DNA of 64,000 nt from an uncultured Clostridia bacterium. GTDB lineage: Bacteria > Bacillota > Clostridia > Oscillospirales > Oscillospiraceae. The stretch spans positions 490,112 to 554,111 of the forward strand of contig CANSAE010000001.1 of NCBI GenBank assembly GCA_947644595.1, given 5' to 3'. Under the pieces are notes generated by a model that saw only the letters and a program-made list of their open reading frames with translations, did no database searches and was not told where the DNA came from. This document shows, in pieces, positions 1 to 8,238 of this stretch; within the stretch, counting starts at the first letter, position 1, and each line of letters begins with the position of its first letter. A program made the position numbers and the translations under genes.

Positions 1-369
1 CGCCTGGCGCCAAACAGTCTCGGACTGGGGCTCCACACCGCCCTTGGCGCACAGCACAGTCACGCTACCGTCCAGAACGCGCAGGGAGCGCTCCACCTCA
101 ACGGTGAAGTCCACGTGGCCCGGAGTGTCGATGATGTTGATGCGGCGGTCCTTCCAGTGGCAGGTAGTCGCAGCGGAGGTGATGGTGATACCACGCTCTT
201 GTTCCTGCGCCATCCAGTCCATGGTAGCCGTGCCTTCATGGGTCTCACCGATTTTATAGTTGACGCCGGTATAGAACAAAATACGTTCCGTAGTCGTCGT
301 CTTACCAGCATCGATATGGGCCATGATACCGATATTTCTGGTATTTTCAAGTGAATACTCTCTTGGCAT
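1..369 (-). CDS. fusA: Elongation factor G, N-terminal part (runs off the window)
   Basis: Translational GTPase that moves the ribosome along mRNA. Only the first 123 residues are present; the gene continues beyond base 1. Visible motifs are the G1 P-loop [13 protein letters not shown] near residue 17, the switch [10 protein letters not shown] stretch and G3 DTPGHVDF. The ATG at 369 follows an AGGAG-type site at normal spacing. It is the third gene of a minus-strand str operon after rpsL and rpsG, the standard bacterial order. Truncation is due to the window edge only. Confidence 0.96.
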   Translation of the reverse strand, partial: MPREYSLENTRNIGIMAHIDAGKTTTTERILFYTGVNYKIGETHEGTATMDWMAQEQERGITITSAATTCHWKDRRINIIDTPGHVDFTVEVERSLRVLDGSVTVLCAKGGVEPQSETVWRQA

Positions 370-441
370 GAATTGTTACTCCTGATACCCGGCGTTTTCG
401 CCGGTTTTCTAATATCTTCTGATGCTTGTTTCTGAGAAGAA

Positions 442-912
442 TTACCAGCGGAAATGAGCAAAAGCCTTGTTGGACTCCGCCATCTTGTGGGTATCTTCAC
501 ACTTCTTCACGGCTGCGCCGGTATTGTTGGCGGCATCCATGATCTCGCCGGCCAGGCGCTCCTTCATGGTCTTTTCGCCGCGCTTGCGGGCGTACAGAGT
601 CAGCCAGCGCAGGCCGAGGGTCTGACGGCGCTCGGGCCGGACCTCAATGGGGACCTGATAGGTGGCGCCGCCCACACGGCGGGCCTTGACCTCCAGAGCC
701 GGCATGATGTTATTCATCGCATCGGTGAACACTTCCAGGGGCTCTCTCTCGGTCTTTTCCTTGATGATGTCAAAAGCACCGTAAACGATCTTCTGAGCAA
801 CACCCTTCTTGCCGTCCAGCATGATGCTGTTGACGAGCTTCGTCACCAGCACGCTGTTGTAAACCGGATCGGCAAGCACTTCTCTTTTGGGAACGTTACC
901 TCTTCTGGGCAC
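442..912 (-). CDS. rpsG: 30S ribosomal protein S7
   Basis: S7 nucleates assembly of the 3' domain of 16S rRNA and lies near the mRNA exit and E site. At 156 residues it has the family length. It begins [11 protein letters not shown] and contains the conserved [16 protein letters not shown] stretch near residue 85, then the AFAHFRW C-terminus. It sits between rpsL (upstream) and fusA (downstream) on the minus strand, all presumably driven from the promoter at 1602-1630. Nothing unusual is seen. Confidence 0.97.
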   Translation of the reverse strand: MPRRGNVPKREVLADPVYNSVLVTKLVNSIMLDGKKGVAQKIVYGAFDIIKEKTEREPLEVFTDAMNNIMPALEVKARRVGGATYQVPIEVRPERRQTLGLRWLTLYARKRGEKTMKERLAGEIMDAANNTGAAVKKCEDTHKMAESNKAFAHFRW

Positions 913-1034
913 TACTACTTCCCTCCTTCATTAAAAAATGATTTCACAGGTACTCGAACGCGAAACGCGTCCGTCTGCGCCCCGAGGCCGTTCATACTAT
1001 ATATGAATCAGCAACAGGGCTGTTGCGAATAATC

Positions 1035-1457
1035 TTATTTCTTGCCGGCTTTGGGCTTCTTCGCGCCGTATTTGGAGCGGGCCTGCATCCGGTTGGCAAC
1101 GCCCTGGGTATCCAGAGTGCCGCGAATGATGTGGTAACGCACGCCGGGAAGGTCCTTGACACGGCCGCCGCGGATCAGCACCACAGAGTGCTCCTGCAGG
1201 TTATGGCCGATGCCCGGGATATAGGCGGTCACCTCGTAGCCGTTGGTCAGGCGAACACGGGCGATCTTACGCAAAGCGGAGTTCGGCTTCTTGGGAGTGG
1301 AAGTACGCACCGCGGTGCATACGCCTCTCTTCTGAGGGCTGGACTGGTCGGTCTCCTTGTTCTTCAGGGTATTCAGGCCCTTCTGCATGGCGGGAGATGT
1401 GGACTTATACGTCGCCTGTTTTCTGCCTTTTCTCACCAACTGGTTAAAAGTAGGCAT
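1035..1457 (-). CDS. rpsL: 30S ribosomal protein S12
   Basis: S12 forms part of the decoding centre. The 140-residue protein has the signatures [11 protein letters not shown] and [13 protein letters not shown], and the lysines at which streptomycin-resistance substitutions usually occur look wild type (PKKPNS and RVKDLPG contexts). The ATG follows AAAGGAGG, an excellent ribosome site. It is the first gene of the str operon, with a leader of about 140 nt after the promoter at 1602-1630. Confidence 0.97.
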   Translation of the reverse strand: MPTFNQLVRKGRKQATYKSTSPAMQKGLNTLKNKETDQSSPQKRGVCTAVRTSTPKKPNSALRKIARVRLTNGYEVTAYIPGIGHNLQEHSVVLIRGGRVKDLPGVRYHIIRGTLDTQGVANRMQARSKYGAKKPKAGKK

Positions 1458-1601
1458 AGTTTTCCTCCTTTCCTCAAAAATACTCTATTGATCGGGAATT
1501 CCCGGTAATAGCAACAGTTCCGCACGGTTTCTCCGATAGTTTTCTATGGAAAAAGCGCACATAAATCCCTATGTGAACCATTTTTGTCCACACGAATACG
1601 A

Positions 1602-1630
1602 ATTTTAGCACATTCACCAAAAATAGTCAA
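1602..1630 (-). promoter_or_regulatory. Sigma-A promoter of the str operon
   Basis: Reading the minus strand, TTGACT (1630-1625) is followed after exactly 17 bases by TAAAAT (1607-1602). It points into rpsL with a leader of about 140 nt and is divergent from the vanR-like gene. Confidence 0.8.
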
Positions 1631-1669
1631 GAAATTTTCTCAAATCTATAAAACAAAAAATTTACAGCA

Positions 1670-1698
1670 TTCCCATATCGGGAAACATATGGTATACT
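1670..1698 (+). promoter_or_regulatory. Extended -10 promoter of the vanR-like gene
   Basis: TATACT at 1693-1698 is preceded by TGG, an extended -10. The -35 hexamer TTCCCA (1670-1675, 17-base spacer) is weak, so activation by a regulator is possible. A GAGGTGG site leads into the ATG at 1728. Confidence 0.5.
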
Positions 1699-1727
1699 TG
1701 CAAAAAATCAGCAACTGAGGTGGTCAG

Positions 1728-2417
1728 ATGAGTATCCATATTCTTGTAGTGGACGACGAGACTCCTATTGCGGACCTGGTCGCTGTATACCTGCAAAATG
1801 AGGGATACACGGTCCACACCTGCGGTACAGGACAAGCGGCACTGGATTATATCGAACAAACGCCGGTAGATTTGGCGGTGCTGGATGTGATGCTCCCCGA
1901 TTTGGACGGCTTTGCCGTGTGTCGGAGTATCCGGGAGCGGTATTTCTTCCCTATCATCATGCTCACCGCCAAGGTGGAAGACATGGACAAGATCATGGGA
2001 TTGACCATCGGTGCGGATGATTATATCACAAAGCCTTTTAACCCGCTGGAACTGGTGGCCCGGGTCAAGACGCAACTGCGCCGCACCATGCGATATGACC
2101 AATCTGCCGAATCTTCCGAGCGTGAACTGGATATCCGAGGCCTGATCATCAATCAGGACAGTCACAAGTGCACCCTCTACGGTAAGCCTTTAAACCTGAC
2201 GCCCATGGAATTCGGCATCCTGTGGCATCTGTGCGAAAACCAGGGAAAGGCCGTATCCTCGGAGGCCTTGTTTGAAGCCGTTTGGGGCGAGAAATTTCTG
2301 GACAATAACAACACGGTCATGGCCCACATCGGGCGGCTTCGGGAAAAATTGGGGGATTCCTCCCGGAACCCTAAGTTTATCCGCACAATTTGGGGAATCG
2401 GGTACATGATCGAATAA
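1728..2417 (+). CDS. vanR: VanR-type OmpR-family response regulator
   Basis: A 229-residue two-component regulator. The receiver domain covers about residues 1-115, with the acidic pair at DDE near residue 9, the phospho-acceptor D53 in LDVMLPDLDGF and the lysine in YITKPF. A winged-helix DNA-binding domain follows (about 130-229, ending RTIWGIGYMIE). It heads a vanG-like cluster, so its likely targets are the promoters of this locus. The cognate kinase is not next to it: an SDR gene lies between, which is unusual for van loci. Confidence 0.85.
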   Translation: MSIHILVVDDETPIADLVAVYLQNEGYTVHTCGTGQAALDYIEQTPVDLAVLDVMLPDLDGFAVCRSIRERYFFPIIMLTAKVEDMDKIMGLTIGADDYITKPFNPLELVARVKTQLRRTMRYDQSAESSERELDIRGLIINQDSHKCTLYGKPLNLTPMEFGILWHLCENQGKAVSSEALFEAVWGEKFLDNNNTVMAHIGRLREKLGDSSRNPKFIRTIWGIGYMIE

Positions 2418-2422
2418 TTCCC

Positions 2423-2450
2423 TTGCAAGGTCTGAAAAATGGTGTATACT
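2423..2450 (+). promoter_or_regulatory. Promoter for the SDR gene
   Basis: TTGCAA (2423-2428), a 16-base spacer and TATACT (2445-2450), just after the vanR stop. The SDR therefore seems to have its own promoter rather than depending only on read-through. Confidence 0.55.
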
Positions 2451-2494
2451 GGAAATAACTAAGCCGCAATGCGGTGTATCAGAGGAGCACAACT

Positions 2495-3283
2495 ATGGGT
2501 AGACTGGAAGGAAAGATTTGCGTCATCACCGGTGCCAGTTCCGGTATCGGTGCCGCAGCAGCAAAAATGTTTGCCAAAGAAGGCGCGAAAGTGGTTATGG
2601 CCGCCCGGCGGAAAGAACTGATGGACGCTGTCGCCGGATTGATCGTAAAAGCCGGCGGCGAAGCATTCGTAGTACCTACGGATATCACAGATCAAACCCA
2701 AGTGGATAACCTGTTTACCAAGACAATGGAGAAATACGGTAAAATTGATGTTTTGGTCAATGTTGCCGGTGCTATCTCTACCGGTCTGCGGCCTATTGAT
2801 TCCTGCACCGACGAGGAATTGGAGCGCATCGTGAACACCAATCTGCGCGGCACCCTCAGAGTCACCCGCGCCGCCACGCAGATTTTCAATAAGCAGGGAG
2901 AAGGAAATGTTGTTACGGTCTCCTCGGTCTCCGCAGTCACCGGCTGCGGAGCGGCAGTTTACGCTGCTACCAAGGGTGCGCTGATTTCCATGACCCGGCA
3001 CATCGCCCTGCGCTATGCCACAAAGCGGCCTATGGTGCGTGCCAACGCCGTTTGTCCCGGCAGTGTATGGACCGATATGACCCGCAATGAGCTGGCTGCC
3101 CAAGAGGCCGGTTATGAGCCCATGTCTCAGGAATTCAACGACGCCGTGTCCCAGCACAGCTGTGCCGGCGTGGGCATCAGCAAGACGGTGGATATCGCCA
3201 ACGTCCTGTTGTTCCTGGCATCTGATGAATCTGCCTGTGTCAACGGTCAGATCCTGACCCTGGACTACGGCTGTAACCTGTAA
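2495..3283 (+). CDS. Short-chain dehydrogenase/reductase (SDR)
   Basis: A 262-residue NAD(P)-dependent oxidoreductase of the classical SDR family; substrate unknown. The cofactor motif TGASSGIG is at residues 12-19, followed by an NVAG-type motif, the catalytic Ser in TVSSVSAV and the YAATK catalytic Tyr/Lys. The start at 2495 is chosen because AGAGGAG precedes it by eight bases and the protein then begins MGRLEGK, typical of the family. It has its own promoter and terminator yet lies between the van regulator and sensor genes. Whether it takes part in the van pathway cannot be told from sequence. Confidence 0.9.
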   Translation: MGRLEGKICVITGASSGIGAAAAKMFAKEGAKVVMAARRKELMDAVAGLIVKAGGEAFVVPTDITDQTQVDNLFTKTMEKYGKIDVLVNVAGAISTGLRPIDSCTDEELERIVNTNLRGTLRVTRAATQIFNKQGEGNVVTVSSVSAVTGCGAAVYAATKGALISMTRHIALRYATKRPMVRANAVCPGSVWTDMTRNELAAQEAGYEPMSQEFNDAVSQHSCAGVGISKTVDIANVLLFLASDESACVNGQILTLDYGCNL

Positions 3284-3294
3284 CAGTCTCACGC

Positions 3295-3331
3295 AAAAGA
3301 GGGGGCGGCTCAGCCGCCCTCCTTTTTTCTT
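3295..3331 (+). terminator. Intrinsic terminator after the SDR gene
   Basis: A GC-rich stem (GGGCGGCT paired with AGCCGCCC) followed by a run of T. It separates the SDR transcript from the vanS-like gene 14 bases further on. Confidence 0.75.
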
Positions 3332-3344
3332 TGGAGGGAGATAC

Positions 3345-4475
3345 TTGAACGCTTCTCACGGATTGAAGGCCTTTCGGCGCACACTGTCCCGGCGCATCTT
3401 TCTGCGATTTCTGGGCGCAGTCGTGGTCTATACGGTCGCACTGTTTCTGCTGCTGGGTCTGGCTTCGCTGTTTTACTATTCCATCGGCCAGCATATCGAT
3501 TGGGTAAGCCGTCTGGCCCATATGCTGTTCGGCAACATGGCCGGCGTCCTGTTTGCCGCGGCACTGGTGCTTTTGATAGGATGGGCGATTCTGTTTTTCT
3601 ATTACTGGAACCGTACGTTTCACTATCTGGAAGACCTGGTAAACGCCACAGAGACGGTCTGCGTCGCCCAGGAGCAGGTCTCCCTGCCGGAAGAATTGAT
3701 GGAGGTGGAACGCCGGCTCAACGATATCCAGCACACCGCTCTGCGAAACGCGCGAGCCGCACAGGATGCGGAGCAGAAGAAAAACGACCTGATCGTTTAT
3801 CTGGCCCACGACCTGAAAACACCGCTCACCTCGGTCATTGGGTACCTTACTTTGCTCGCCGATGAAAGGGAAATTTCTCCGGAGCTCCGGCAAAAATATC
3901 TGTCCGTTGCCCTGGACCGGGCCTGTCGGCTGGAGGAGCTCATCAATGAGTTTTTCGAAATCGCCCGGTTCAGTCTGGTCCATCTTCCTTTGGACCCGGT
4001 ACGCATTGATTTAAGTTTGATGCTGGGACAAATCGTGTATGAGTTTCAGCCTATGCTTCAGGAAAAGCACCTCACCTGCAAACTTTCCGCCGCGCCGGAA
4101 TTGATTGTATTGTGCGACGGGAATAAAATCCAGCGGGTGTTTGACAATCTCCTGCGCAACGCGGTAAATTACTGCTACCCGAATACTGAAATCGTAGTCA
4201 TTGCCTCAGAAGCAGGGGAGGATATCCGTGTTCAGGTTCTGAATCACGGCGCACCTATTCGGCAGGATAAGTTGGAACGCTTGTTCGAGCAATTCTACCG
4301 GTTGGATTCTGCCCGTACCTCGCAGACCGGCGGGTCCGGATTGGGTCTGGCCATCGCCAAAGAAATCGTAACACGCCACGGCGGCACCATTTCCGCCCAT
4401 TGTGACGGAGAATTGATTTCTTTCACCGTGACCCTTCCCAAATCATCAGAAAAAAGTAAGGATTTCATCGAATAA
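3345..4475 (+). CDS. vanS: VanS-type sensor histidine kinase
   Basis: A 376-residue membrane histidine kinase. Two membrane segments (about residues 22-47 and 66-92) enclose only a short outer loop, which suggests sensing at or within the membrane. A HAMP-like linker leads to the HisKA domain with H155 in AHDLKTPLTSVIGYL, then a HATPase domain with the N box (NLLRNAVNYC) and G box (GSGLGLAIA). Translation starts at TTG 3345, preceded by GGAGGG. The partner should be the VanR-like protein. It lies directly upstream of vanG but a terminator separates the two. Confidence 0.85.
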   Translation: MNASHGLKAFRRTLSRRIFLRFLGAVVVYTVALFLLLGLASLFYYSIGQHIDWVSRLAHMLFGNMAGVLFAAALVLLIGWAILFFYYWNRTFHYLEDLVNATETVCVAQEQVSLPEELMEVERRLNDIQHTALRNARAAQDAEQKKNDLIVYLAHDLKTPLTSVIGYLTLLADEREISPELRQKYLSVALDRACRLEELINEFFEIARFSLVHLPLDPVRIDLSLMLGQIVYEFQPMLQEKHLTCKLSAAPELIVLCDGNKIQRVFDNLLRNAVNYCYPNTEIVVIASEAGEDIRVQVLNHGAPIRQDKLERLFEQFYRLDSARTSQTGGSGLGLAIAKEIVTRHGGTISAHCDGELISFTVTLPKSSEKSKDFIE

Positions 4476-4512
4476 ATGTAAGAGAACAGTGGAATGCTGC
4501 GGAAGAACACAC

Positions 4513-4558
4513 CATCCCGGTTTGATAGAATGTACCTATCAAGCTGGGATGCTTTTTT
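4513..4558 (+). terminator. Hairpin terminator or attenuator between vanS and vanG
   Basis: CATCCC plus TTGATA arms pair with TATCAA plus GGGATG arms around a nine-base loop, followed by TTTTTT. It ends 31 bases before the vanG ATG. I see no convincing sigma-A promoter between this hairpin and vanG, so it may limit read-through into the resistance genes. Confidence 0.65.
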
Positions 4559-4589
4559 GTCCCTGTTCGTCCGAAAGGAGCATTATTTC

Positions 4590-5630
4590 ATGAAAAAGAC
4601 CATTGCTGTAATCTTCGGCGGCTGCTCTCCGGAATATCCGGTTTCTCTTCAGTCTGCTTATTCTGTGATCGAACATATTGACCGGGAACAATATGAGCCT
4701 ATTCTCTTAGGCATCACCCGGGACGGAGCATGGTACCGCTACTACGGTCCGCTGTCAGGATTGGCCGACGACACTTGGCAGTCCCATGATTGTGTGCGCG
4801 CCATCCTTTCTCCTGACCGCACCAGGCGCTCCATTGTCGAATTTACAACCGCCGGCACAAAAGAAACCTCCGTGGACTTGGCTTTCCCTGTGCTCCATGG
4901 GCAAAACGGCGAGGATGGGACCGTGCAGGGGCTCATCGCCCTGGCGGGCATTCCTTTGGTGGGCTGTGGAATCTTGTCCAGTGCCCTGTGTATTGATAAG
5001 GACCGGGCACATAAGCTGGTTTCTCTGGAGGGGATCACAGTTCCCCGCTCTGTGGTGCTCACAGAGTATGATGAACCCATGGCCCCCCGCCGGGCAGCGG
5101 AGGCGCTGGGCTATCCGGTATTTGTCAAGCCTGTACGGGCCGGTTCCTCCTTTGGAATTACCCGTGTCTCGGAGGAATCCGAATTGAATCAGGCCGTACA
5201 ACTGGCGTTTTTGTATGACAATCGGGTCATCATTGAGCAGGCAATTCCCGGCTTCGAGGTAGGGTGCGCGGTCTTAGGTGGAGATCACCCCACAACCGGT
5301 GCGGTAGATGAAATCCAGCTATCCTCCGGCTTCTTTGATTACAAAGAAAAGTATACATTGGAGACCTCACAGATCCATTGTCCTGCCCGCATTGATGAAG
5401 AGACCTCCCGGCGGATACAGAAGGCTGCCAAGACTATTTACCAGGCACTGGATTGCCGCGGCTTCGCCCGGGTGGACATGTTCCTCACCCCGGAAAAGGA
5501 GATCGTGTTCAATGAAGTAAACACCATTCCCGGATTCACCACGCACAGCCGCTACCCCGGCATGATGAAACATATAGGCTTATCCTTTGACGAACTCATC
5601 AGCCGTCTGCTTCAGGAGGCGGAAGGATGA
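4590..5630 (+). CDS. vanG: VanG-type D-alanine--D-serine ligase
   Basis: An ATP-grasp ligase (346 residues) predicted to make D-Ala-D-Ser, which gives peptidoglycan precursors with low vancomycin affinity. It starts MKKTIAVIFGGCSPEYPVSL and carries VLHGQNGEDGT, KPVRAGSSFGI and the C-terminal FNEVNTIPGFT metal/ATP site. EKYTL at residues 253-257 lies where D-Ala-D-Ser ligases have this motif. It is clearly closer to VanG than to the Ddl encoded at 43200-44237. The ATG at 4590 has GAAAGGAG upstream; reading further upstream would run through the terminator. Its stop overlaps the next start (ATGA). Confidence 0.92.
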   Translation: MKKTIAVIFGGCSPEYPVSLQSAYSVIEHIDREQYEPILLGITRDGAWYRYYGPLSGLADDTWQSHDCVRAILSPDRTRRSIVEFTTAGTKETSVDLAFPVLHGQNGEDGTVQGLIALAGIPLVGCGILSSALCIDKDRAHKLVSLEGITVPRSVVLTEYDEPMAPRRAAEALGYPVFVKPVRAGSSFGITRVSEESELNQAVQLAFLYDNRVIIEQAIPGFEVGCAVLGGDHPTTGAVDEIQLSSGFFDYKEKYTLETSQIHCPARIDEETSRRIQKAAKTIYQALDCRGFARVDMFLTPEKEIVFNEVNTIPGFTTHSRYPGMMKHIGLSFDELISRLLQEAEG

Positions 5631-6364
5631 TGACCGTAATGTTACAGAAGGCAGACCTGTTTCAAGGGGACCTGATCCTGGTCAGCGCCGCCCATCCCCT
5701 GCTTTATCCCGCAACGGAATTGACCCCGGCGGCCGAGCAGTTTTCTGAGGTTCTCTTGCATGTCCGGGCACAGCATGCACTATCCGGGCTGCTGGGTGTT
5801 CTCAACTGCGGCAGCGCCATCGTTCCAGTGAGTGCCTACCGGTCCCACGCAGAGCAGATACAGCTCTACCGGGACTGTCTGTTGGAACGCGGACCTTTGT
5901 ACACCGGGCAGTTTGTCGCCCTACCCGGATGCAGTGAGCACCAGACGGGACTGGCCATTGACTTGGGGGAAAACGGCCCCAAGCTGGATTACATCGCCCC
6001 TTCCTTTCCCGACATCGGCCCATGCCGGAATTTTCGGCAGCTGGCACCGCAATTCGGGTTTATACGGCGGTATGAAGCCAGCAAAGAGGCTCTCACCGGA
6101 ATCGCGGATGAGCCCTGGCATTTTCGTTATGTGGGCTGCCCCCATAGTGAGATCATGGAACAGGAAGGGATGTGCTTAGAAGAATATCTGCAATGGCTGC
6201 GAAATTTTTCCCAGGACAGGCCTTTGTGCCGAAACGGTACGCAAATCTTTTTTGTCCCTTATCGCCCCGGGTGGTCGCTTCAGCTTCCGGAGGATGCGGA
6301 ATATACCGTCTCCGGCAATAACATAGACGGCTGCATCGTCACTTTATGGGAGGCTGTCCCATGA
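5627..6364 (+). CDS. vanXY: VanXY-type D,D-dipeptidase/carboxypeptidase
   Basis: A 245-residue zinc peptidase of the VanY/VanXY group that removes D-Ala-D-Ala precursors so that D-Ala-D-Ser ends dominate. Zinc ligands fit H105 and D112 (SEHQTGLAID) and H165, with E162 as catalytic base (DEPWHF). There is no signal peptide or membrane anchor, as expected for cytoplasmic VanXY. It overlaps vanG by four bases and the next gene by four, so the three are translationally coupled. A C-terminal tail of about 60 residues follows the catalytic core. Confidence 0.88.
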   Translation: MMTVMLQKADLFQGDLILVSAAHPLLYPATELTPAAEQFSEVLLHVRAQHALSGLLGVLNCGSAIVPVSAYRSHAEQIQLYRDCLLERGPLYTGQFVALPGCSEHQTGLAIDLGENGPKLDYIAPSFPDIGPCRNFRQLAPQFGFIRRYEASKEALTGIADEPWHFRYVGCPHSEIMEQEGMCLEEYLQWLRNFSQDRPLCRNGTQIFFVPYRPGWSLQLPEDAEYTVSGNNIDGCIVTLWEAVP

Positions 6365-7350
6365 ACGAACGAAGCAATACCCGGTTGGACCGCTTCCGCG
6401 TGGTCTGCGCCGTGCTGGTAATCGCCATCCATACTTCACCGCTGGAAACCCTCAGTCCCGATGCAGACTGGCTGTTCACCCGGGTCGTTGCCCGGATTGC
6501 GGTGCCGTTTTTCTTCATGGCTACCGGTTATTTTTCCAGAGAGAAGCTGGAGTGCGGCGGACTTGGCAGGGGACTGCGGAAGATGCTGCTGCTATATGCA
6601 GCCGCTGTGGTCTTATACCTCCCCCTGAACCTGTATATGGGAGATTTGGACCACATCACCTTTGTGTCCCTCCTGCGGGACCTGTTTCTGGATGGTACCT
6701 TCTACCATTTGTGGTACTTCCCCGCCGTGATCCTAGGCCTTTCGATTCTCCGGGGTGCAGTAAAGCTTCTGGGATGGAGCAAAGCAGGCGTTCTTACTGC
6801 GTTGCTGTACCTCATCGGTCTGGGCGGTGACAGCTGGCACGGACTGGCTGTTCTGCTTCCCGGCGGAAGCGCTTTTTATGAGAGACTGTTTGCCTGTATG
6901 GACTACACCCGGAACGGCCTGTTCTTCGCGCCTGTTTATCTCTGGCTCGGGGGAACACTCTCCCGGCATCGTCTTGATCAGGGGACGAGCATAGTCGGGT
7001 TTCTCCTGTCCTTTTGCGCCCTTTTGGCTGAAGCTGCGCTCCTGCGGTATTCCTGGCTTTCCCGGTTCGACAGCATGTACTTGGCCCTGCTGCCCACAAG
7101 TTTGTTCCTGTTCGCGTTCCTGACATCCGATGTGCCTGCCGACCGCAAACATCTGCGGGTCTTTTCCCTTCTGATGTACATCATCCATCCCTGGTGCATC
7201 GTAGGACTCCGACTGTTCGCCCGGCCTTTACAGCTTTGGAATCTGCTGGTGGAAAACCGATTCACCGCTTTTTTCGCTGTCTGCCTGACGTCTGCAATGA
7301 TCTCCGCCCTTGGAACCATTATCTGGCAGCATATCAAAGAAAAATCATAA
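6361..7350 (+). CDS. VanT-like membrane domain (acyltransferase-3 type), racemase half absent
   Basis: A 329-residue polytopic membrane protein matching the N-terminal domain of VanT serine racemases (acyltransferase-3 fold): RLDRFRVVCAVLVIAIHTSP at the start, then ARIAVPFFFMATGYF and about ten hydrophobic segments. Full VanT continues into a PLP-dependent alanine/serine racemase of some 350 residues. Here the frame simply stops and is followed by a terminator, with no racemase remnant. In VanT this domain is linked to L-serine uptake, so this copy may feed substrate only. The start at 6361 overlaps the vanXY stop. Confidence 0.82.
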   Translation: MNERSNTRLDRFRVVCAVLVIAIHTSPLETLSPDADWLFTRVVARIAVPFFFMATGYFSREKLECGGLGRGLRKMLLLYAAAVVLYLPLNLYMGDLDHITFVSLLRDLFLDGTFYHLWYFPAVILGLSILRGAVKLLGWSKAGVLTALLYLIGLGGDSWHGLAVLLPGGSAFYERLFACMDYTRNGLFFAPVYLWLGGTLSRHRLDQGTSIVGFLLSFCALLAEAALLRYSWLSRFDSMYLALLPTSLFLFAFLTSDVPADRKHLRVFSLLMYIIHPWCIVGLRLFARPLQLWNLLVENRFTAFFAVCLTSAMISALGTIIWQHIKEKS

Positions 7351-7377
7351 CGGCACACTAAGCTGTGCCGTTTTTCT
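7348..7377 (+). terminator. Terminator of the vanG cluster
   Basis: AACGGCACA pairs with TGTGCCGTT across a six-base loop, followed by a T run. Confidence 0.8.
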
Positions 7378-7408
7378 TTCTCACAAAAAATGCATATGCG
7401 GTTCATAC

Positions 7409-7437
7409 TTGAATTCTTTTTGATTTTGTGCTATAGT
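7409..7437 (+). promoter_or_regulatory. Promoter of rex
   Basis: TTGAAT (7409-7414), a 17-base spacer and TATAGT (7432-7437). The leader to the TTG start is about 90 nt. I could not find a convincing Rex operator here. Confidence 0.65.
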
Positions 7438-7534
7438 TATTTTTATATTGATAATGTTTTCATTAATATCTTACATTGGCAGGCGTTTCAGATTCCAGAT
7501 ATGGATATCACCTGCTCAGACAGGAGTGGGCAAG

Positions 7535-8218
7535 TTGAAAAGAGTGAAAGTATCAAATAATGTCATCCGTCGGCTCCCCCGATATTTGCAAAAGCTGGAT
7601 GAACTCGGCGAAAGCGGCGTAGACCGCATTTCTTCCGGCGAGTTGGGCCGTCAGATGAATCTGACGCCCTCGCAGATCCGCCAGGACTTCAGCTGCTTCG
7701 GCGAATTCGGTCAGCAGGGCTATGGATATAATGTTTCTGCCCTGCGGGCAGAGATTGCAAAAATTCTGGGAATGGACCGGAACTTCACCGCTGTTCTGGT
7801 CGGTGTCGGTAATATCGGACATGCGCTGATCGATCATTTCAGTTTCTCCAATTACGGAGTAAAACTGGTTGCGGCCTTTGACGTAAAAAAGGATATGGTC
7901 GGCACCCCTATCGGTGGGCTGATTGTACACGATATGAAAGACCTCAGTACCATTGTAGGTGAGCTGCATCCGGATATCGCCGTGCTTTGCGTCCCTAAAT
8001 TCTACGCCAATGACACCGCAAAAATCCTGGTAAACACCGGAGTAAAAGGCATCTGGAATTTCACAAATGTTGAGCTGGATCTTCCGGAGTCTTCAACCGT
8101 CATTGAAAACATTTACTTTTCCGACAGTCTGTTGGCCTTGGGTTACTACTTGTCTGAGCGTATAGACGAGGCAGATGCCAAAGCTTCCAGAAAGCGTATC
8201 CCTGGCGAAACGCGCTGA
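7535..8218 (+). CDS. rex: Redox-sensing transcriptional repressor Rex
   Basis: Rex senses the NADH/NAD+ ratio and represses fermentation and NADH-reoxidation genes. The protein is 227 residues: an N-terminal winged helix (RRLPRYLQKL and the LGRQMNLTPSQIRQDFS recognition region) followed by a Rossmann domain with VLVGVGNIGHAL. The start is TTG 7535, chosen because AGGAG sits eight bases upstream and the N-terminus then matches the family; upstream ATGs would add an unrelated tail of about 30 residues. It is a single gene with its own promoter. Confidence 0.93.
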   Translation: MKRVKVSNNVIRRLPRYLQKLDELGESGVDRISSGELGRQMNLTPSQIRQDFSCFGEFGQQGYGYNVSALRAEIAKILGMDRNFTAVLVGVGNIGHALIDHFSFSNYGVKLVAAFDVKKDMVGTPIGGLIVHDMKDLSTIVGELHPDIAVLCVPKFYANDTAKILVNTGVKGIWNFTNVELDLPESSTVIENIYFSDSLLALGYYLSERIDEADAKASRKRIPGETR

Positions 8219-8238
8219 ATGAATATCCGGAGTGTCTG

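Noticed and set aside
454..1032. Long open frames opposite rpsG, rpsL, ftsK, infB and the giant SLH gene
   Set aside because: They mirror GC-biased codon use of strongly identified genes on the other strand, lack ribosome sites and match no protein pattern.
7438..7534. Rex operator in the rex leader
   Set aside because: Only a weak dyad (GATAATG...CATTAATATC) is present; it does not match the TTGTTAA-type Rex site.
7351..7534. A displaced VanT racemase domain downstream of the membrane domain
   Set aside because: The 3' flank is a terminator, a promoter and rex. No PLP-lysine or racemase-like frame occurs in any of the six frames nearby.
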